Assembly (NCBI GenBank): GCA_964491015.1
Contig: CAZBEY010000019.1
Coordinates: forward strand, 1 to 30,251
Source of the DNA: JADFRD01 sp964491015
GTDB lineage: Bacteria > Fidelibacterota > Marinisomatia > Marinisomatales > TCS55
Length of the DNA stretch: 30,251 bases
Direction: 5' to 3'
This document shows, piece after piece, positions 1 to 8,218 of this stretch. The position numbers and the translations under genes are program-made. Below the pieces are notes generated by a model. That model was given only the letters and a program-made list of their open reading frames with translations, made no database searches and was not told the origin of the DNA. The first letter of the stretch is position 1. The number at the start of each line of letters is the position of its first letter.

Positions 1-26
1 TTAAATGAAAACCCTGTTACCCAATT

Positions 27-120
27 TTACAGAAAAAAGGTTGCATAACCATTATAAAGATAAACACCAGAACTCATATCCATTCCGTGATGATCTTTTC
101 CATTCCACGTCATATCATAT
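27..120 (-). pseudogene. remnant of a FlgD-like / secreted-protein C-terminal domain
   Basis: Read on the minus strand, this stretch encodes WNGKDHHGMDMSSGVYLYNG. It matches the W-(N/D)-G-x-D-x-x-G-x-x-(S/A)-SGVY-x-Y pattern of FlgD-like Ig domains, which often end secreted proteins of the FCB group. Only about 30 residues remain. Going upstream the frame runs into the acetyltransferase remnant on the other strand, and the usual tail after the YLY strand is cut off by an in-frame stop at 27-29. Adding one base in the six-A run at 33-38 would extend the frame to a stop at 1-3, so a frameshift is possible. The motif match is seen directly; the family name is from memory of the pattern, and any secretion role is inference. 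Confidence 0.45.
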
Positions 121-534
121 ACCGATGGACTAGCAGAAGAATGGATTTCTCAACATGAAAAACTTTGGAATAAAAAGGAATCAGCTATATTTGCCATAAC
201 ATTAAAAAATGATGGCGTTTTAATTGGGTCAATTTCCATTATGAATATTAATGATGGAAACGGTGAAGTCGGTTTCTGGGTTGGCGAGGAATATTGGAAT
301 AAAGGATATTGTACTGAAGCATGTAGAGCACTTATGGTCTTTGGGTTTCAATCATTTGATTTAAATCGACTCTATGCGGAGTGCTTAATTAGAAATTCAG
401 CCTCTGGTCAGGTGCTAAAAAAGGTTGGATTTAAACAATATGATAACAGAATCAGAACGTGTGGTTATAGACAAGAAAAAGAACCGACAATATTGTACGA
501 GCTATTCAACTCCCAGAACACATCTTCTAAGTAA
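94..534 (+). pseudogene. 5'-truncated RimJ/RimL-like GNAT acetyltransferase
   Basis: From about base 118 the frame reads YTDGLAEEWIS and continues through the GNAT acetyl-CoA region (GFWVGEEYWNKGYCTEA) to LNRLYAECLIRNSASGQVLKKVGF. This is the typical C-terminal two thirds of a RimJ/RimL-type N-acetyltransferase. The usual N-terminal strand and helix (about 60-70 residues) are absent: two stops lie at 88-93, and the frame has no ATG, GTG or TTG before the ATG at 241, which is already inside the domain. The upstream DNA belongs to a different gene remnant on the opposite strand. I therefore read it as a truncated pseudogene made by a rearrangement near 112-120. A short protein from 241 (97 residues) could still be translated but would lack half the fold. 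Confidence 0.7.
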
Positions 535-575
535 AATATTTCTCCCTTTAAATTATTTCAATAACCTCAATGGAA

Positions 576-606
576 CCTGTTTGCGTATAAGAAATACTAA
601 CAGGAG
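576..606 (+). promoter_or_regulatory. hairpin overlapping the ribosome binding site of the PurL-like gene
   Basis: CCTGTT (576-581) pairs with AACAGG (599-604), and inside it GTAT (585-588) pairs with ATAC (594-597) around an AAGAA loop. The Shine-Dalgarno AGGAG (602-606), eight bases before the ATG at 615, is partly inside the closing stem. This could lower or control translation. The pairing is seen directly; the regulatory role is inferred. Confidence 0.4.
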
Positions 607-614
607 ATAGCACC

Positions 615-2354
615 ATGCTGAAAAAGTACGATCGTTTTGAATTAAGTGTAAAAAATGTAGCATCCCAATTAGGAAGGCAGCCGTCTGAAATTGAATATAA
701 ACTTCTGAAATATTTTGGTTATTCCAGATATTTATGTCATCCTATACCTGAACTACGAAATATATTTTCAGAAAATAACGAGTCCCATCTCACAACGGAT
801 TCCCGCTCATTCATTGTTGGAAATGAAAGTAAAAAATCAATCATAAAAACTTCATCATTGCGAACACAGCATGCCTTTGGATTAACGCCGGTTCTTCGAT
901 ATCAAAGTTCTCAATCAGCCATATCCATCGGATTAATTGATGATGGTAAAACATGGAATTATCCAATTCATGGCAATGAATCATTATTATTTATCCAAGA
1001 TGGTCCGAATATGAAAAAGGTCTGTTCTGAAATCAATAAGGTTGAAGGTGTCAGTATTTTTATAGTCAATCCGGCCTCTTTGGGTAATGTCCTCCTTGAC
1101 CTATTGAAGAATACATTCGGTTTAGATTTATCATTTGAAAATATTGATGATGCAGAAATATTATCAAATCATAAAACCTGCGGTATGTTGTGCGTTGGGA
1201 AACAAGACTTATTAACCCAACTAAAGACCATCGTTGATGCACAAGACTTAAAAGGTCAAATGATAGGACAATTAAAATCAGCCCAATTCATTTCTCTTAT
1301 TATCAATCATAACATAAAGGCAAGTATATCCCTACCACAATTTTACCCGGCAGAATCTCCTATCCAAACATTAACTCCTATTATTAATAAGCCGGAAAAG
1401 CAACGTGCCGGAAAAGTCCAAAAGGATCTAAAAAACTATTCAAACCATGCTTTAACCATTTGGAAAAAAGTCAGTCAACAAAAATATAATAATTTAAAAC
1501 CGGAAAAATACGCATTTGGCACAATTGCAGTTTATCATCGCAACAATGATAATATAGCTATCGCCATTCCCGACAATCTTCATTTAATAAAAAACCATAT
1601 CAAATCAGGGAGCAGGATCCTCGTTGCCAACGCATGCAGGCAATTAGTTAACAAAGGGTATAAGCCAATAGGTGTTACCATGATAATGCACGGTAGGGAT
1701 TTAAGAAATAACGATGAACAATGGGAGTTACAACAGTTGTATTCGGGAGTGAAAGAATCGTGTCAATATTTAAACATGAAACTGGTTAATCCACTTATAA
1801 CATCTGACAAGACTCAAGCAGATTTGGAAGTATGTGTAATTGGTGAAAAAATTGTTAATGAACACAGTGTTGATGAGTCATTTCAGAACGAAAATGACTT
1901 TATCACAATGCTGGGAAGTCATCGGGGTGAATTGAATGGTTCCTTGTATCAGAAGGATATTCAAAAATCATCCGTCGAATCGATTCCATCGGTAGATTTG
2001 AGAATGGAGTCCCGTCTGCAGGAAGTTATTTTACAGGGAATTCAAACACAACTCATTAAATCTGTCAGCAATATATCAACCGGGGGATTGGTCGTTGCAA
2101 TCATAAAATCATTAAATCAATCTAAAAATGAATTGGGTGCGCGGATACATTTATCAAGAAAATTACGGCAGGATGAAATCTTATTTGGTGAAACACAAGG
2201 GTTGGTAGTCGTTTCAATCAATGAAAGTGATTTAATGGAATTTGAACGCATCTGTATGACAATTGGCGTTCCGTCCACAACCATCGGCAGAGTTACAAGA
2301 GACGGACGGCTAAAATTTAATGATGTGGTAAACATCCACAGGAAAGAGCTTTAG
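615..2354 (+). CDS. PurL-like protein, catalytically degenerate (FGAM synthase paralogue)
   Basis: This 579-residue protein follows the domain order of phosphoribosylformylglycinamidine synthase PurL but is shorter than a usual PurL (about 720-760) and has lost its active-site motifs. The N-terminal linker is recognisable (LGRQPSEIE, 19-27), yet the SEHC block that carries the catalytic histidine is YSRY (36-39). The first AIRS half lacks the ATP/Mg-binding ESHNHPS segment. Later landmarks persist: a counterpart of MLSESQERM (182-191), a GELNGS segment (438-443) matching the GELGGSEY region, ISTGGLVVAI (487-496) matching the SDGGLAVAL motif, and LFGETQGLVVVS with GVPSTTIGRV (523-560) as the C-terminal AIRS domain. 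The LNFG and GGNVSLYNE motifs are gone. It has a good AGGAG ribosome site and one long open frame, so it looks maintained rather than decaying. A non-catalytic or regulatory role is inference; it may alternatively be a young pseudogene. Confidence 0.72.
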   Translation: MLKKYDRFELSVKNVASQLGRQPSEIEYKLLKYFGYSRYLCHPIPELRNIFSENNESHLTTDSRSFIVGNESKKSIIKTSSLRTQHAFGLTPVLRYQSSQSAISIGLIDDGKTWNYPIHGNESLLFIQDGPNMKKVCSEINKVEGVSIFIVNPASLGNVLLDLLKNTFGLDLSFENIDDAEILSNHKTCGMLCVGKQDLLTQLKTIVDAQDLKGQMIGQLKSAQFISLIINHNIKASISLPQFYPAESPIQTLTPIINKPEKQRAGKVQKDLKNYSNHALTIWKKVSQQKYNNLKPEKYAFGTIAVYHRNNDNIAIAIPDNLHLIKNHIKSGSRILVANACRQLVNKGYKPIGVTMIMHGRDLRNNDEQWELQQLYSGVKESCQYLNMKLVNPLITSDKTQADLEVCVIGEKIVNEHSVDESFQNENDFITMLGSHRGELNGSLYQKDIQKSSVESIPSVDLRMESRLQEVILQGIQTQLIKSVSNISTGGLVVAIIKSLNQSKNELGARIHLSRKLRQDEILFGETQGLVVVSINESDLMEFERICMTIGVPSTTIGRVTRDGRLKFNDVVNIHRKEL

Positions 2355-2395
2355 ATGGAATATGGGAAATGGAATATGGGAGATGGGGTGAGGAA
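2355..2395 (+). repeat. short G-rich tandem repeat in convergent intergenic region
   Basis: Two copies of a 14-base unit ATGGAATATGGGAR lie back to back (2355-2382) and are followed by a partial G-rich copy. They sit in the 132-base gap between the convergent PurL-like and suhB genes. I see no hairpin terminator in that gap. Confidence 0.5.
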
Positions 2396-2486
2396 TTAAA
2401 GATCTTCCACAATGCGGGGAAAATACAGATGGGGATTATATAATAGAGGGATTAGGTGCGAAGAAAAAAGATGGAAAATTGATAAA

Positions 2487-3263
2487 TCAAGGGTTGATAA
2501 TGTGCTTTATTTCTTCATGAATGAGAGAATTGGAAGCCAATAATTGTGTATCAAATATTGAATAAGCTAAACCATCCATTTGTGTAATTTTACCGCCTGC
2601 TTCTTTGACCAATAAAATTCCTGCAGCCGTATCCCAGGGATGTAAATCAAATTCCCAAAATCCATCAACTTTCCCACTAGCGACATGACATAAATCCACC
2701 GCAGCAGCACCCAATCTCCGAACCCCCTGGGTTTTATCGGTGAATTCCTTGAATAATTCCATGTTTTTCTCCCATAAATCATCATGTTCGTAACCAAACC
2801 CCGTTACAAGGAGTGACTTTTCCAACTTATTCACAGTTGAAACAGAAATAACCGTTCCATCACAATATGCTCTTTGATCTTTCATGGCGGTATAAACGTG
2901 ATTTGCAGGCAGTTCAACGATACAACCGACCATGGGCTCATCTTTGTAGTGAACGCCGATAGAAACGGCAAATGCAGGATAATTATGGACAAAATTAGTC
3001 GTGCCGTCTAAAGGATCGATTATCCATTGATAATTTGAATTTGGAAAGGTAGAGCCAGATTCTTCTGCGAGAATTCCATGATGTGGAAATTGATCATGAA
3101 TAATTTTACAAATTAATTGTTCTGCCTCTCTATCCGTTTTTGTTACAAGATTGGCTTTACCTTTATAATTAGCAATGATAGGTCGATTAGTGGCGGATAA
3201 AACCAAATCAGCGGCAGATTTTGCAGCTTTCAGAGCCACATCATGGATGTGGTTTAAATCCAT
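2487..3263 (-). CDS. suhB: inositol-1-monophosphatase family protein
   Basis: A 258-residue member of the Mg-dependent inositol monophosphatase family, which removes the phosphate from myo-inositol phosphates or similar sugar phosphates in the cytoplasm. All metal-binding motifs are present: the glutamates of LAEES (E67, E68), DPLDGTTNF (83-91, with D83 and D86), and HPWDTAAG with D211. Length is typical. The start ATG lies three bases after the stop of the upstream symporter gene, so the two are almost certainly co-transcribed. Substrate is not decided by sequence; some bacterial SuhB proteins also bind RNA polymerase or NusA, and whether this one does cannot be told from here. Confidence 0.93.
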   Translation of the reverse strand: MDLNHIHDVALKAAKSAADLVLSATNRPIIANYKGKANLVTKTDREAEQLICKIIHDQFPHHGILAEESGSTFPNSNYQWIIDPLDGTTNFVHNYPAFAVSIGVHYKDEPMVGCIVELPANHVYTAMKDQRAYCDGTVISVSTVNKLEKSLLVTGFGYEHDDLWEKNMELFKEFTDKTQGVRRLGAAAVDLCHVASGKVDGFWEFDLHPWDTAAGILLVKEAGGKITQMDGLAYSIFDTQLLASNSLIHEEIKHIINP

Positions 3264-3266
3264 AGT

Positions 3267-4826
3267 CTACTTTTGATAGGGGATATGTTCTTGAGAGAAA
3301 TATTTTTTCATCATTTTTTTCAATACTGTTGAAAGAAAAATAATCGATATCAAATTTGGAAACGTCATAAATCCCAGAGCAGCGTCTCCAAAAGCCCAAA
3401 TGGCTTCCAGTTCAGCAATGGCGCCAATGAACACAAATACTAAAAATATCCATTTATATGGTAGAATCGCTTTATGACCGAAAAGGTAAAACGTAGAGCG
3501 ATCACCATAAAATGACCAGCTGATGGCTGTGGAAATTGCAAACAAAAGAACGGAAAGTGTTACAATCTTATCACCATAATTGAATAGAAAACTCAAACCT
3601 TCTTTAAATGCATAGGACGTTAAAAGACTGCTGTTAAATAAGCCCACCTCAAGAATATCTTTAACATGAGGCAAATTAGGATCGGTGATATTCATGTAAA
3701 ACTGTGTATGTTCCCAAGCGCCGGTTGTAATAATGACCAGCCCGGTCAATGTACAAATAATAATAGTATCAATGAATGGTCCAAGCATAGCCACAGCGCC
3801 TTCTCGAATGGGATATTTCGTTTTTGCTGTGGAGTGGGCAATGGCAGCGCTCCCCTGACCGGCTTCATTGGAGTATAAGCCGCGCTTGATCCCCCAAAGC
3901 ATGGTCAGTAAAATTCCACCACCTGCTCCGGCAATTGTAGCCGGTGGATTAAATGCCATTTTGAAAATCAAAGTAATGCTGGGTCCAATTTTATCAAAAT
4001 TCACTATGAGAATGAGTGAAGCAGCCAAGACATAAATAATGGCCATGATAGGAGCGAGGTAACCGGTAACTTTCCCGATTCTTTTAATTCCACCAATAAT
4101 AACCATACCTACAACTGCAACCAGTACAATGCCATTAATGACTTGCTGGACTGATAATTCAAATCCGGTCCACATTTGATGCTTTAGCGTAAGGAAATGC
4201 TGTGTCCCAAGGAATTGAGCGACTTCAGAATAAATTTGATCAGAGACAGTGAAGGCTTGGATAGCATTTCCTGTGGCAAAAGAGCAAATGACAGCAAAGG
4301 AAGCAAATGCCACTGCCAGCCATCGCCATTTGGGGCCCATACCCGATTCAATTGTATACATGGGACCACCGGCGGTTGTGCCGTCACTACCGATTTCACG
4401 ATATTTCAAAGCCAGTGTACATTCTACAAATTTTAATGTAGTACCAAAAAATGCCGTTACCCACATCCAGAACAATGCCCCGGGTCCTCCATAATACAAT
4501 GCGGTGGCAACACCGGCGATATTTCCAATACCTACCGTCGCGGACAAAGCGGTTGTTAATGCCCGGAAATGGTTGAGATCTCCGTCATCATTTGGATTAT
4601 CGTATTTACCCCGTGTAACATTGATTCCATGCTTTAAATATCTTAATTGTGGAAATCCTAATTTAATGGTAACAAAAATTCCTGTTCCAACGAGGGCGAT
4701 GATCATCAGTGGCACCGGAGAAAATGAAGGGAAAGACCAAATTCCTTCATAAAACTTTACTCCAAATACTGCTAATACGATTAATATTATAGAAAATGAG
4801 ATAATGCCAGCTTTTGATTTATTCAT
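3267..4826 (-). CDS. AGCS-family sodium:alanine/glycine symporter
   Basis: A polytopic inner-membrane protein of the alanine/glycine:cation symporter family, importing small neutral amino acids with sodium. The signature TALSATVGIGNIAG (residues 92-105) is followed by GGPGALFWMW and by GIKRGLYSNEAGQGSAAIAH, both hallmarks of the family. About ten hydrophobic segments are visible. I choose the ATG at 4826 (519 residues) because AAGGTG lies just before it; the frame can be opened 11 codons earlier only with a TTG. An alanine dehydrogenase is encoded elsewhere in the window (24606), so alanine uptake and deamination are both available, but the two genes are far apart and no shared regulation is visible. 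It heads a two-gene operon with the inositol monophosphatase. Confidence 0.95.
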   Translation of the reverse strand: MNKSKAGIISFSIILIVLAVFGVKFYEGIWSFPSFSPVPLMIIALVGTGIFVTIKLGFPQLRYLKHGINVTRGKYDNPNDDGDLNHFRALTTALSATVGIGNIAGVATALYYGGPGALFWMWVTAFFGTTLKFVECTLALKYREIGSDGTTAGGPMYTIESGMGPKWRWLAVAFASFAVICSFATGNAIQAFTVSDQIYSEVAQFLGTQHFLTLKHQMWTGFELSVQQVINGIVLVAVVGMVIIGGIKRIGKVTGYLAPIMAIIYVLAASLILIVNFDKIGPSITLIFKMAFNPPATIAGAGGGILLTMLWGIKRGLYSNEAGQGSAAIAHSTAKTKYPIREGAVAMLGPFIDTIIICTLTGLVIITTGAWEHTQFYMNITDPNLPHVKDILEVGLFNSSLLTSYAFKEGLSFLFNYGDKIVTLSVLLFAISTAISWSFYGDRSTFYLFGHKAILPYKWIFLVFVFIGAIAELEAIWAFGDAALGFMTFPNLISIIFLSTVLKKMMKKYFSQEHIPYQK

Positions 4827-4925
4827 AGTCACCTTGATTTGTTTAAAATTTGAAGCCAAGTTTACACGGATGATTCATGGGAGGCAATTGCCTTTTCATC
4901 GTTGTTTAATTAGTTTTGTGTTTTT

Positions 4926-7259
4926 ATGGAAATGGTTTATTTATATAAAAAAACGCCCTTAGTATATATTAGTCTTGCGTTCATCTTCGGATTAATTCCA
5001 GGTGAATTCATTTCTTCTGCCACTCCAGTACTCTTTTTGACCCTCGTTGGAGTTATCTTATTATTTATAAGGAAAGATTCGATTCTTGTTTGTGGAGTTT
5101 TGATCTGCGTTATGGCATTTGGAACACAGAAAATGCAAACCGCAGTTTTTCACCAAAACAATCTTAAATCCGTAGCACTTAAACTTAACGAAGCAGAGGT
5201 AGAATTTCGAGGAGAGATTGCTGAAATAAAGGAAACAAACAAAGGGTATAAATATCGACTGCATCTATTGGATATTCAAAATATTGATATTTGGCTATAT
5301 CAAAAAAATGAATTGATTTGCACTATTGGTGATACATTGGTTGGATTAGGAGAATTTCAACAAATCAGTTCCGTTAGAAACCCCGGTGCTTTTGATTTTC
5401 AATCATTTTATAACAGGAAAAACATATTTGGTTGGATATTCCCAGACAGAAATGACGAAGTGGTCGTCCTAAAAAATACCCATTTACATTTTGGACGATT
5501 GATTTACATTATTCAAGATAAAATCCGATCTCATTTCAATAAATTTGCACCGGGGGATGCTGCCGGATTACTCAACGCATTAATTCTGGGCGATAAATCT
5601 GATGTCGATCCGAGTATTAGAGAATCATTTGCAAAAACAGGAGTGATTCATGTATTGGCAGTATCCGGACTTCATGTTGGCTATGTACTCATCGTTCTGC
5701 TATTAATTAAAAATATGTTTCGTCTTCCCTGGGGCACAGATCGAATTGTTGTCATTATTGGTCTTGTTATTTTTGTCATATTAACCGGGGGAAAGGCAAG
5801 TGTTGTCAGAGCGTCCATTATGGCCGGGATGTACGTTTTGGCACCTGTGTTTAACCGGTCAGCAAATGTGTGGAATATCATTGGCGGAGCTGCCATGGGA
5901 ATTCTATTATTTCGGCCAATGGATTTGTTTGATTTAGGCTTTCAATTAAGTTTCTTAGCCGTTGCATCCATCATCTTTTTCTATAATTGGTTTGAAACTG
6001 TACTCCCGGAAAAATTAAAAGTAAATAATGTTGGTCATAAAGTACTTCAGTTCATTTGGGGATTATTCTTGGTATCACTGGCAGCACAATTAGGCACCCT
6101 ACCGCTTACAGTTTATATTTTTGGAAAATTACCATTGATTGCTCTGATTGCTAACGTGTTGATCGTACCGTTGATAGGTATTTTGGTGGGAATCGGGTTT
6201 TTTATCTTGTTTTTGGGATGGATGCCGGGAATGGGCTACTTATTGGGAAATTCAGCCTGGTTAATTTCAAAGATTATTACCCTTAATACTCAACTGTTTT
6301 CATCATTTTCATTTTCAATAGTAAAAATGAGTTTTACACTGTTTGAAGTGATTGCATATTATGTAGTTCTTCTATCAATTGTGTTGTTATTTAACAAACA
6401 ACGAAGAAAATATGGTATCTTTATCATTCTGTTTGTATTGAATATTTTCATTTGGAAATGGGCGTTTAATGAAAATTTACTGGAAGTGATATATTTGGAT
6501 GTTGGTCAGGGAGATGCCATCATCGTAAAACTTCCGAATGACAATGCGATGCTCATTGACGCAGGGGAGAGGAATCGTTATAATGATATGGGAAAGGATG
6601 TGGTATTACCGGTATTGAATCATTTAGGAATAAATGAGCTCAATTGGGTTGTGATGAGCCATCCGCACAATGACCACATCGGAGGAATTGTATCGTTATT
6701 AGGTGAAGTAAAAATTGATACATTATGGGATACATTTTTACCGTATAATTCTTGGACCTATCGTAAAATTATCGACTATTCGGATTCGAATTCTATTATT
6801 ATTCAACATCCTAAACGTGGAGAAACGAAAAAATTATCAAAAAATGTTTTTGTTCAGATTTTAGCTCCAGATTCTCTAGTTGTTGTTTCAGAGTACAATG
6901 TGAATAATTCCAGTATCGTGTTTAAATTGGTTTATGGTAAAACCAGTTTTTTATTCACCGGTGATCTTGAATTTGAAGGTGATGAATTATTAATCCCATA
7001 TCAAAAAATACTGAAATCAGACGTTTTAAAAGTTGCTCATCATGGATCAATAACAAGTTCAACGGATTCTTTATTAGATTTAGTAAATCCTGGACTATCC
7101 GTAATTTCTGTCGGGTGGAAGAATAAATTTTCCCACCCGTCACCCTTTGTTATTGAACGATTCCGTAAGAAAGGAATTAATATTCACAGAACCGATTTGG
7201 GCAAAGCGCTTTGGTTAAAATCAGATGGAAAAAGAATTAAGGAAGTAGAATGGCATTAA
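4926..7259 (+). CDS. comEC: ComEC/Rec2-type DNA uptake channel with metallo-beta-lactamase domain
   Basis: A 777-residue membrane protein with the three-part ComEC layout: N-terminal membrane helices and a small soluble (DUF4131-like) domain, the Competence domain beginning around LNALILGDKSDV (about 216) with the signature HVLAVSGLH, and a C-terminal metallo-beta-lactamase domain from about 523 (LDVGQGDAIIV). The metal site HPHNDHIGG (579-587) is intact, with later TGDLEFEGDE and VAHHGS motifs, so the nuclease-like domain is likely functional. ComEC carries single-stranded DNA across the inner membrane during natural transformation. It is divergent from the symporter gene across about 100 bases that must hold both promoters. 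Its last ten bases overlap the next gene, so the two are translationally linked. No other competence gene is in view. Confidence 0.95.
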   Translation: MEMVYLYKKTPLVYISLAFIFGLIPGEFISSATPVLFLTLVGVILLFIRKDSILVCGVLICVMAFGTQKMQTAVFHQNNLKSVALKLNEAEVEFRGEIAEIKETNKGYKYRLHLLDIQNIDIWLYQKNELICTIGDTLVGLGEFQQISSVRNPGAFDFQSFYNRKNIFGWIFPDRNDEVVVLKNTHLHFGRLIYIIQDKIRSHFNKFAPGDAAGLLNALILGDKSDVDPSIRESFAKTGVIHVLAVSGLHVGYVLIVLLLIKNMFRLPWGTDRIVVIIGLVIFVILTGGKASVVRASIMAGMYVLAPVFNRSANVWNIIGGAAMGILLFRPMDLFDLGFQLSFLAVASIIFFYNWFETVLPEKLKVNNVGHKVLQFIWGLFLVSLAAQLGTLPLTVYIFGKLPLIALIANVLIVPLIGILVGIGFFILFLGWMPGMGYLLGNSAWLISKIITLNTQLFSSFSFSIVKMSFTLFEVIAYYVVLLSIVLLFNKQRRKYGIFIILFVLNIFIWKWAFNENLLEVIYLDVGQGDAIIVKLPNDNAMLIDAGERNRYNDMGKDVVLPVLNHLGINELNWVVMSHPHNDHIGGIVSLLGEVKIDTLWDTFLPYNSWTYRKIIDYSDSNSIIIQHPKRGETKKLSKNVFVQILAPDSLVVVSEYNVNNSSIVFKLVYGKTSFLFTGDLEFEGDELLIPYQKILKSDVLKVAHHGSITSSTDSLLDLVNPGLSVISVGWKNKFSHPSPFVIERFRKKGINIHRTDLGKALWLKSDGKRIKEVEWH

Positions 7260-8182
7260 TCGCCGGAGTAGATGAGGCCGGACGGGGTCCACTGGCCGGA
7301 CCCGTAGTGGCGGCAGCAGTCATATTACCAGAAAATCACGAAATAAATGGATTAGCCGATTCAAAAAAGCTTTCGGAAAAGAAGCGTGAAAAACTATTTG
7401 ATGAAATTTACTCTCAGGCAGTTTGTATCGGCGTCGGGATTGTAGAAAGGGAAGAAATTGATAGAACGAATATTCTGAAGGCTACACATAAAGCAATGTT
7501 TAAAGCATTGGGATCATTAAATCCACAACCTAAAAAGGCATTAATTGACGGCTACGCATTACCGAATCAAATAATACCAAATGAAGGAATAGTACATGGA
7601 GATGATCAGATCGATTCCATTAAAGCAGCGTCAATTATTGCAAAAGTCACTCGGGACCGGATAATGAAACAATATGACATCATTTTACCTGAATACGGAT
7701 TTGCGCAACATAAGGGGTATGGGACGAAGAAGCATATCGAAAAATTAATAGAGCATAAAGCAGTGCCAATTCATAGACAAACATTCAACCCTGTAGATAA
7801 GCACCTTCCCACCATTCAATGGTTAAAGAAAAATGCAAAAGTTGGATATTTTGGGGAACGATTAGCGGCATTGGACTTATATAAAAAAGGATATAAAATT
7901 CTATCCATGAATCACCATTGTGCACCCTATGGTGAGATCGATATTATCGCTGAAAAAAATAATGAACTAATATTTGTTGAAGTTAAAACAGCCGCAAGCA
8001 AAACAATGGGAAATGTTGAGAATCAAGTGAATGCAGCAAAAATAAAAAAATTAACACGCGCCGTTGATAAATATCTAATGGACAATGAAATAACAAAGGA
8101 TATTCGATTGGATGTGGTTGCTGTAATTATACAAAAAAACGGACCCGATTTGACACATTTTATAGGGATAGAAATTGAATAA
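7250..8182 (+). CDS. rnhB: fusion of ribonuclease HII and YraN (UPF0102) nuclease
   Basis: A 310-residue fusion. Residues 1 to about 190 are RNase HII, which cuts the RNA strand of RNA-DNA hybrids and removes single ribonucleotides from DNA: VDEAGRGPLAGPV (7-19, with D8 and E9), LIDGY (D100) and GDDQIDSIKAASIIAKVTRD, which supplies the fourth acidic residue. From about 199 the YraN family begins (GYFGERLAALDLYKKGY), with PD-(D/E)XK-like residues in YGEIDII (D231) and FVEVK (E244, K246). In most bacteria rnhB and yraN are separate neighbouring genes; here one frame with a short linker joins them, with no stop or internal start needed. Both active sites look intact. The gene starts inside the end of comEC. 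YraN function is not established; a nuclease role is inferred from the fold. Confidence 0.93.
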   Translation: MALIAGVDEAGRGPLAGPVVAAAVILPENHEINGLADSKKLSEKKREKLFDEIYSQAVCIGVGIVEREEIDRTNILKATHKAMFKALGSLNPQPKKALIDGYALPNQIIPNEGIVHGDDQIDSIKAASIIAKVTRDRIMKQYDIILPEYGFAQHKGYGTKKHIEKLIEHKAVPIHRQTFNPVDKHLPTIQWLKKNAKVGYFGERLAALDLYKKGYKILSMNHHCAPYGEIDIIAEKNNELIFVEVKTAASKTMGNVENQVNAAKIKKLTRAVDKYLMDNEITKDIRLDVVAVIIQKNGPDLTHFIGIEIE

Positions 8183-8218
8183 TTATTATTTTAACAAATA
8201 GAATAACTAATTTCATAC

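Noticed and set aside
4827..4859. TTG start for the AGCS symporter
   Set aside because: The ATG at 4826 has AAGGTG directly upstream, within the supposed extension.
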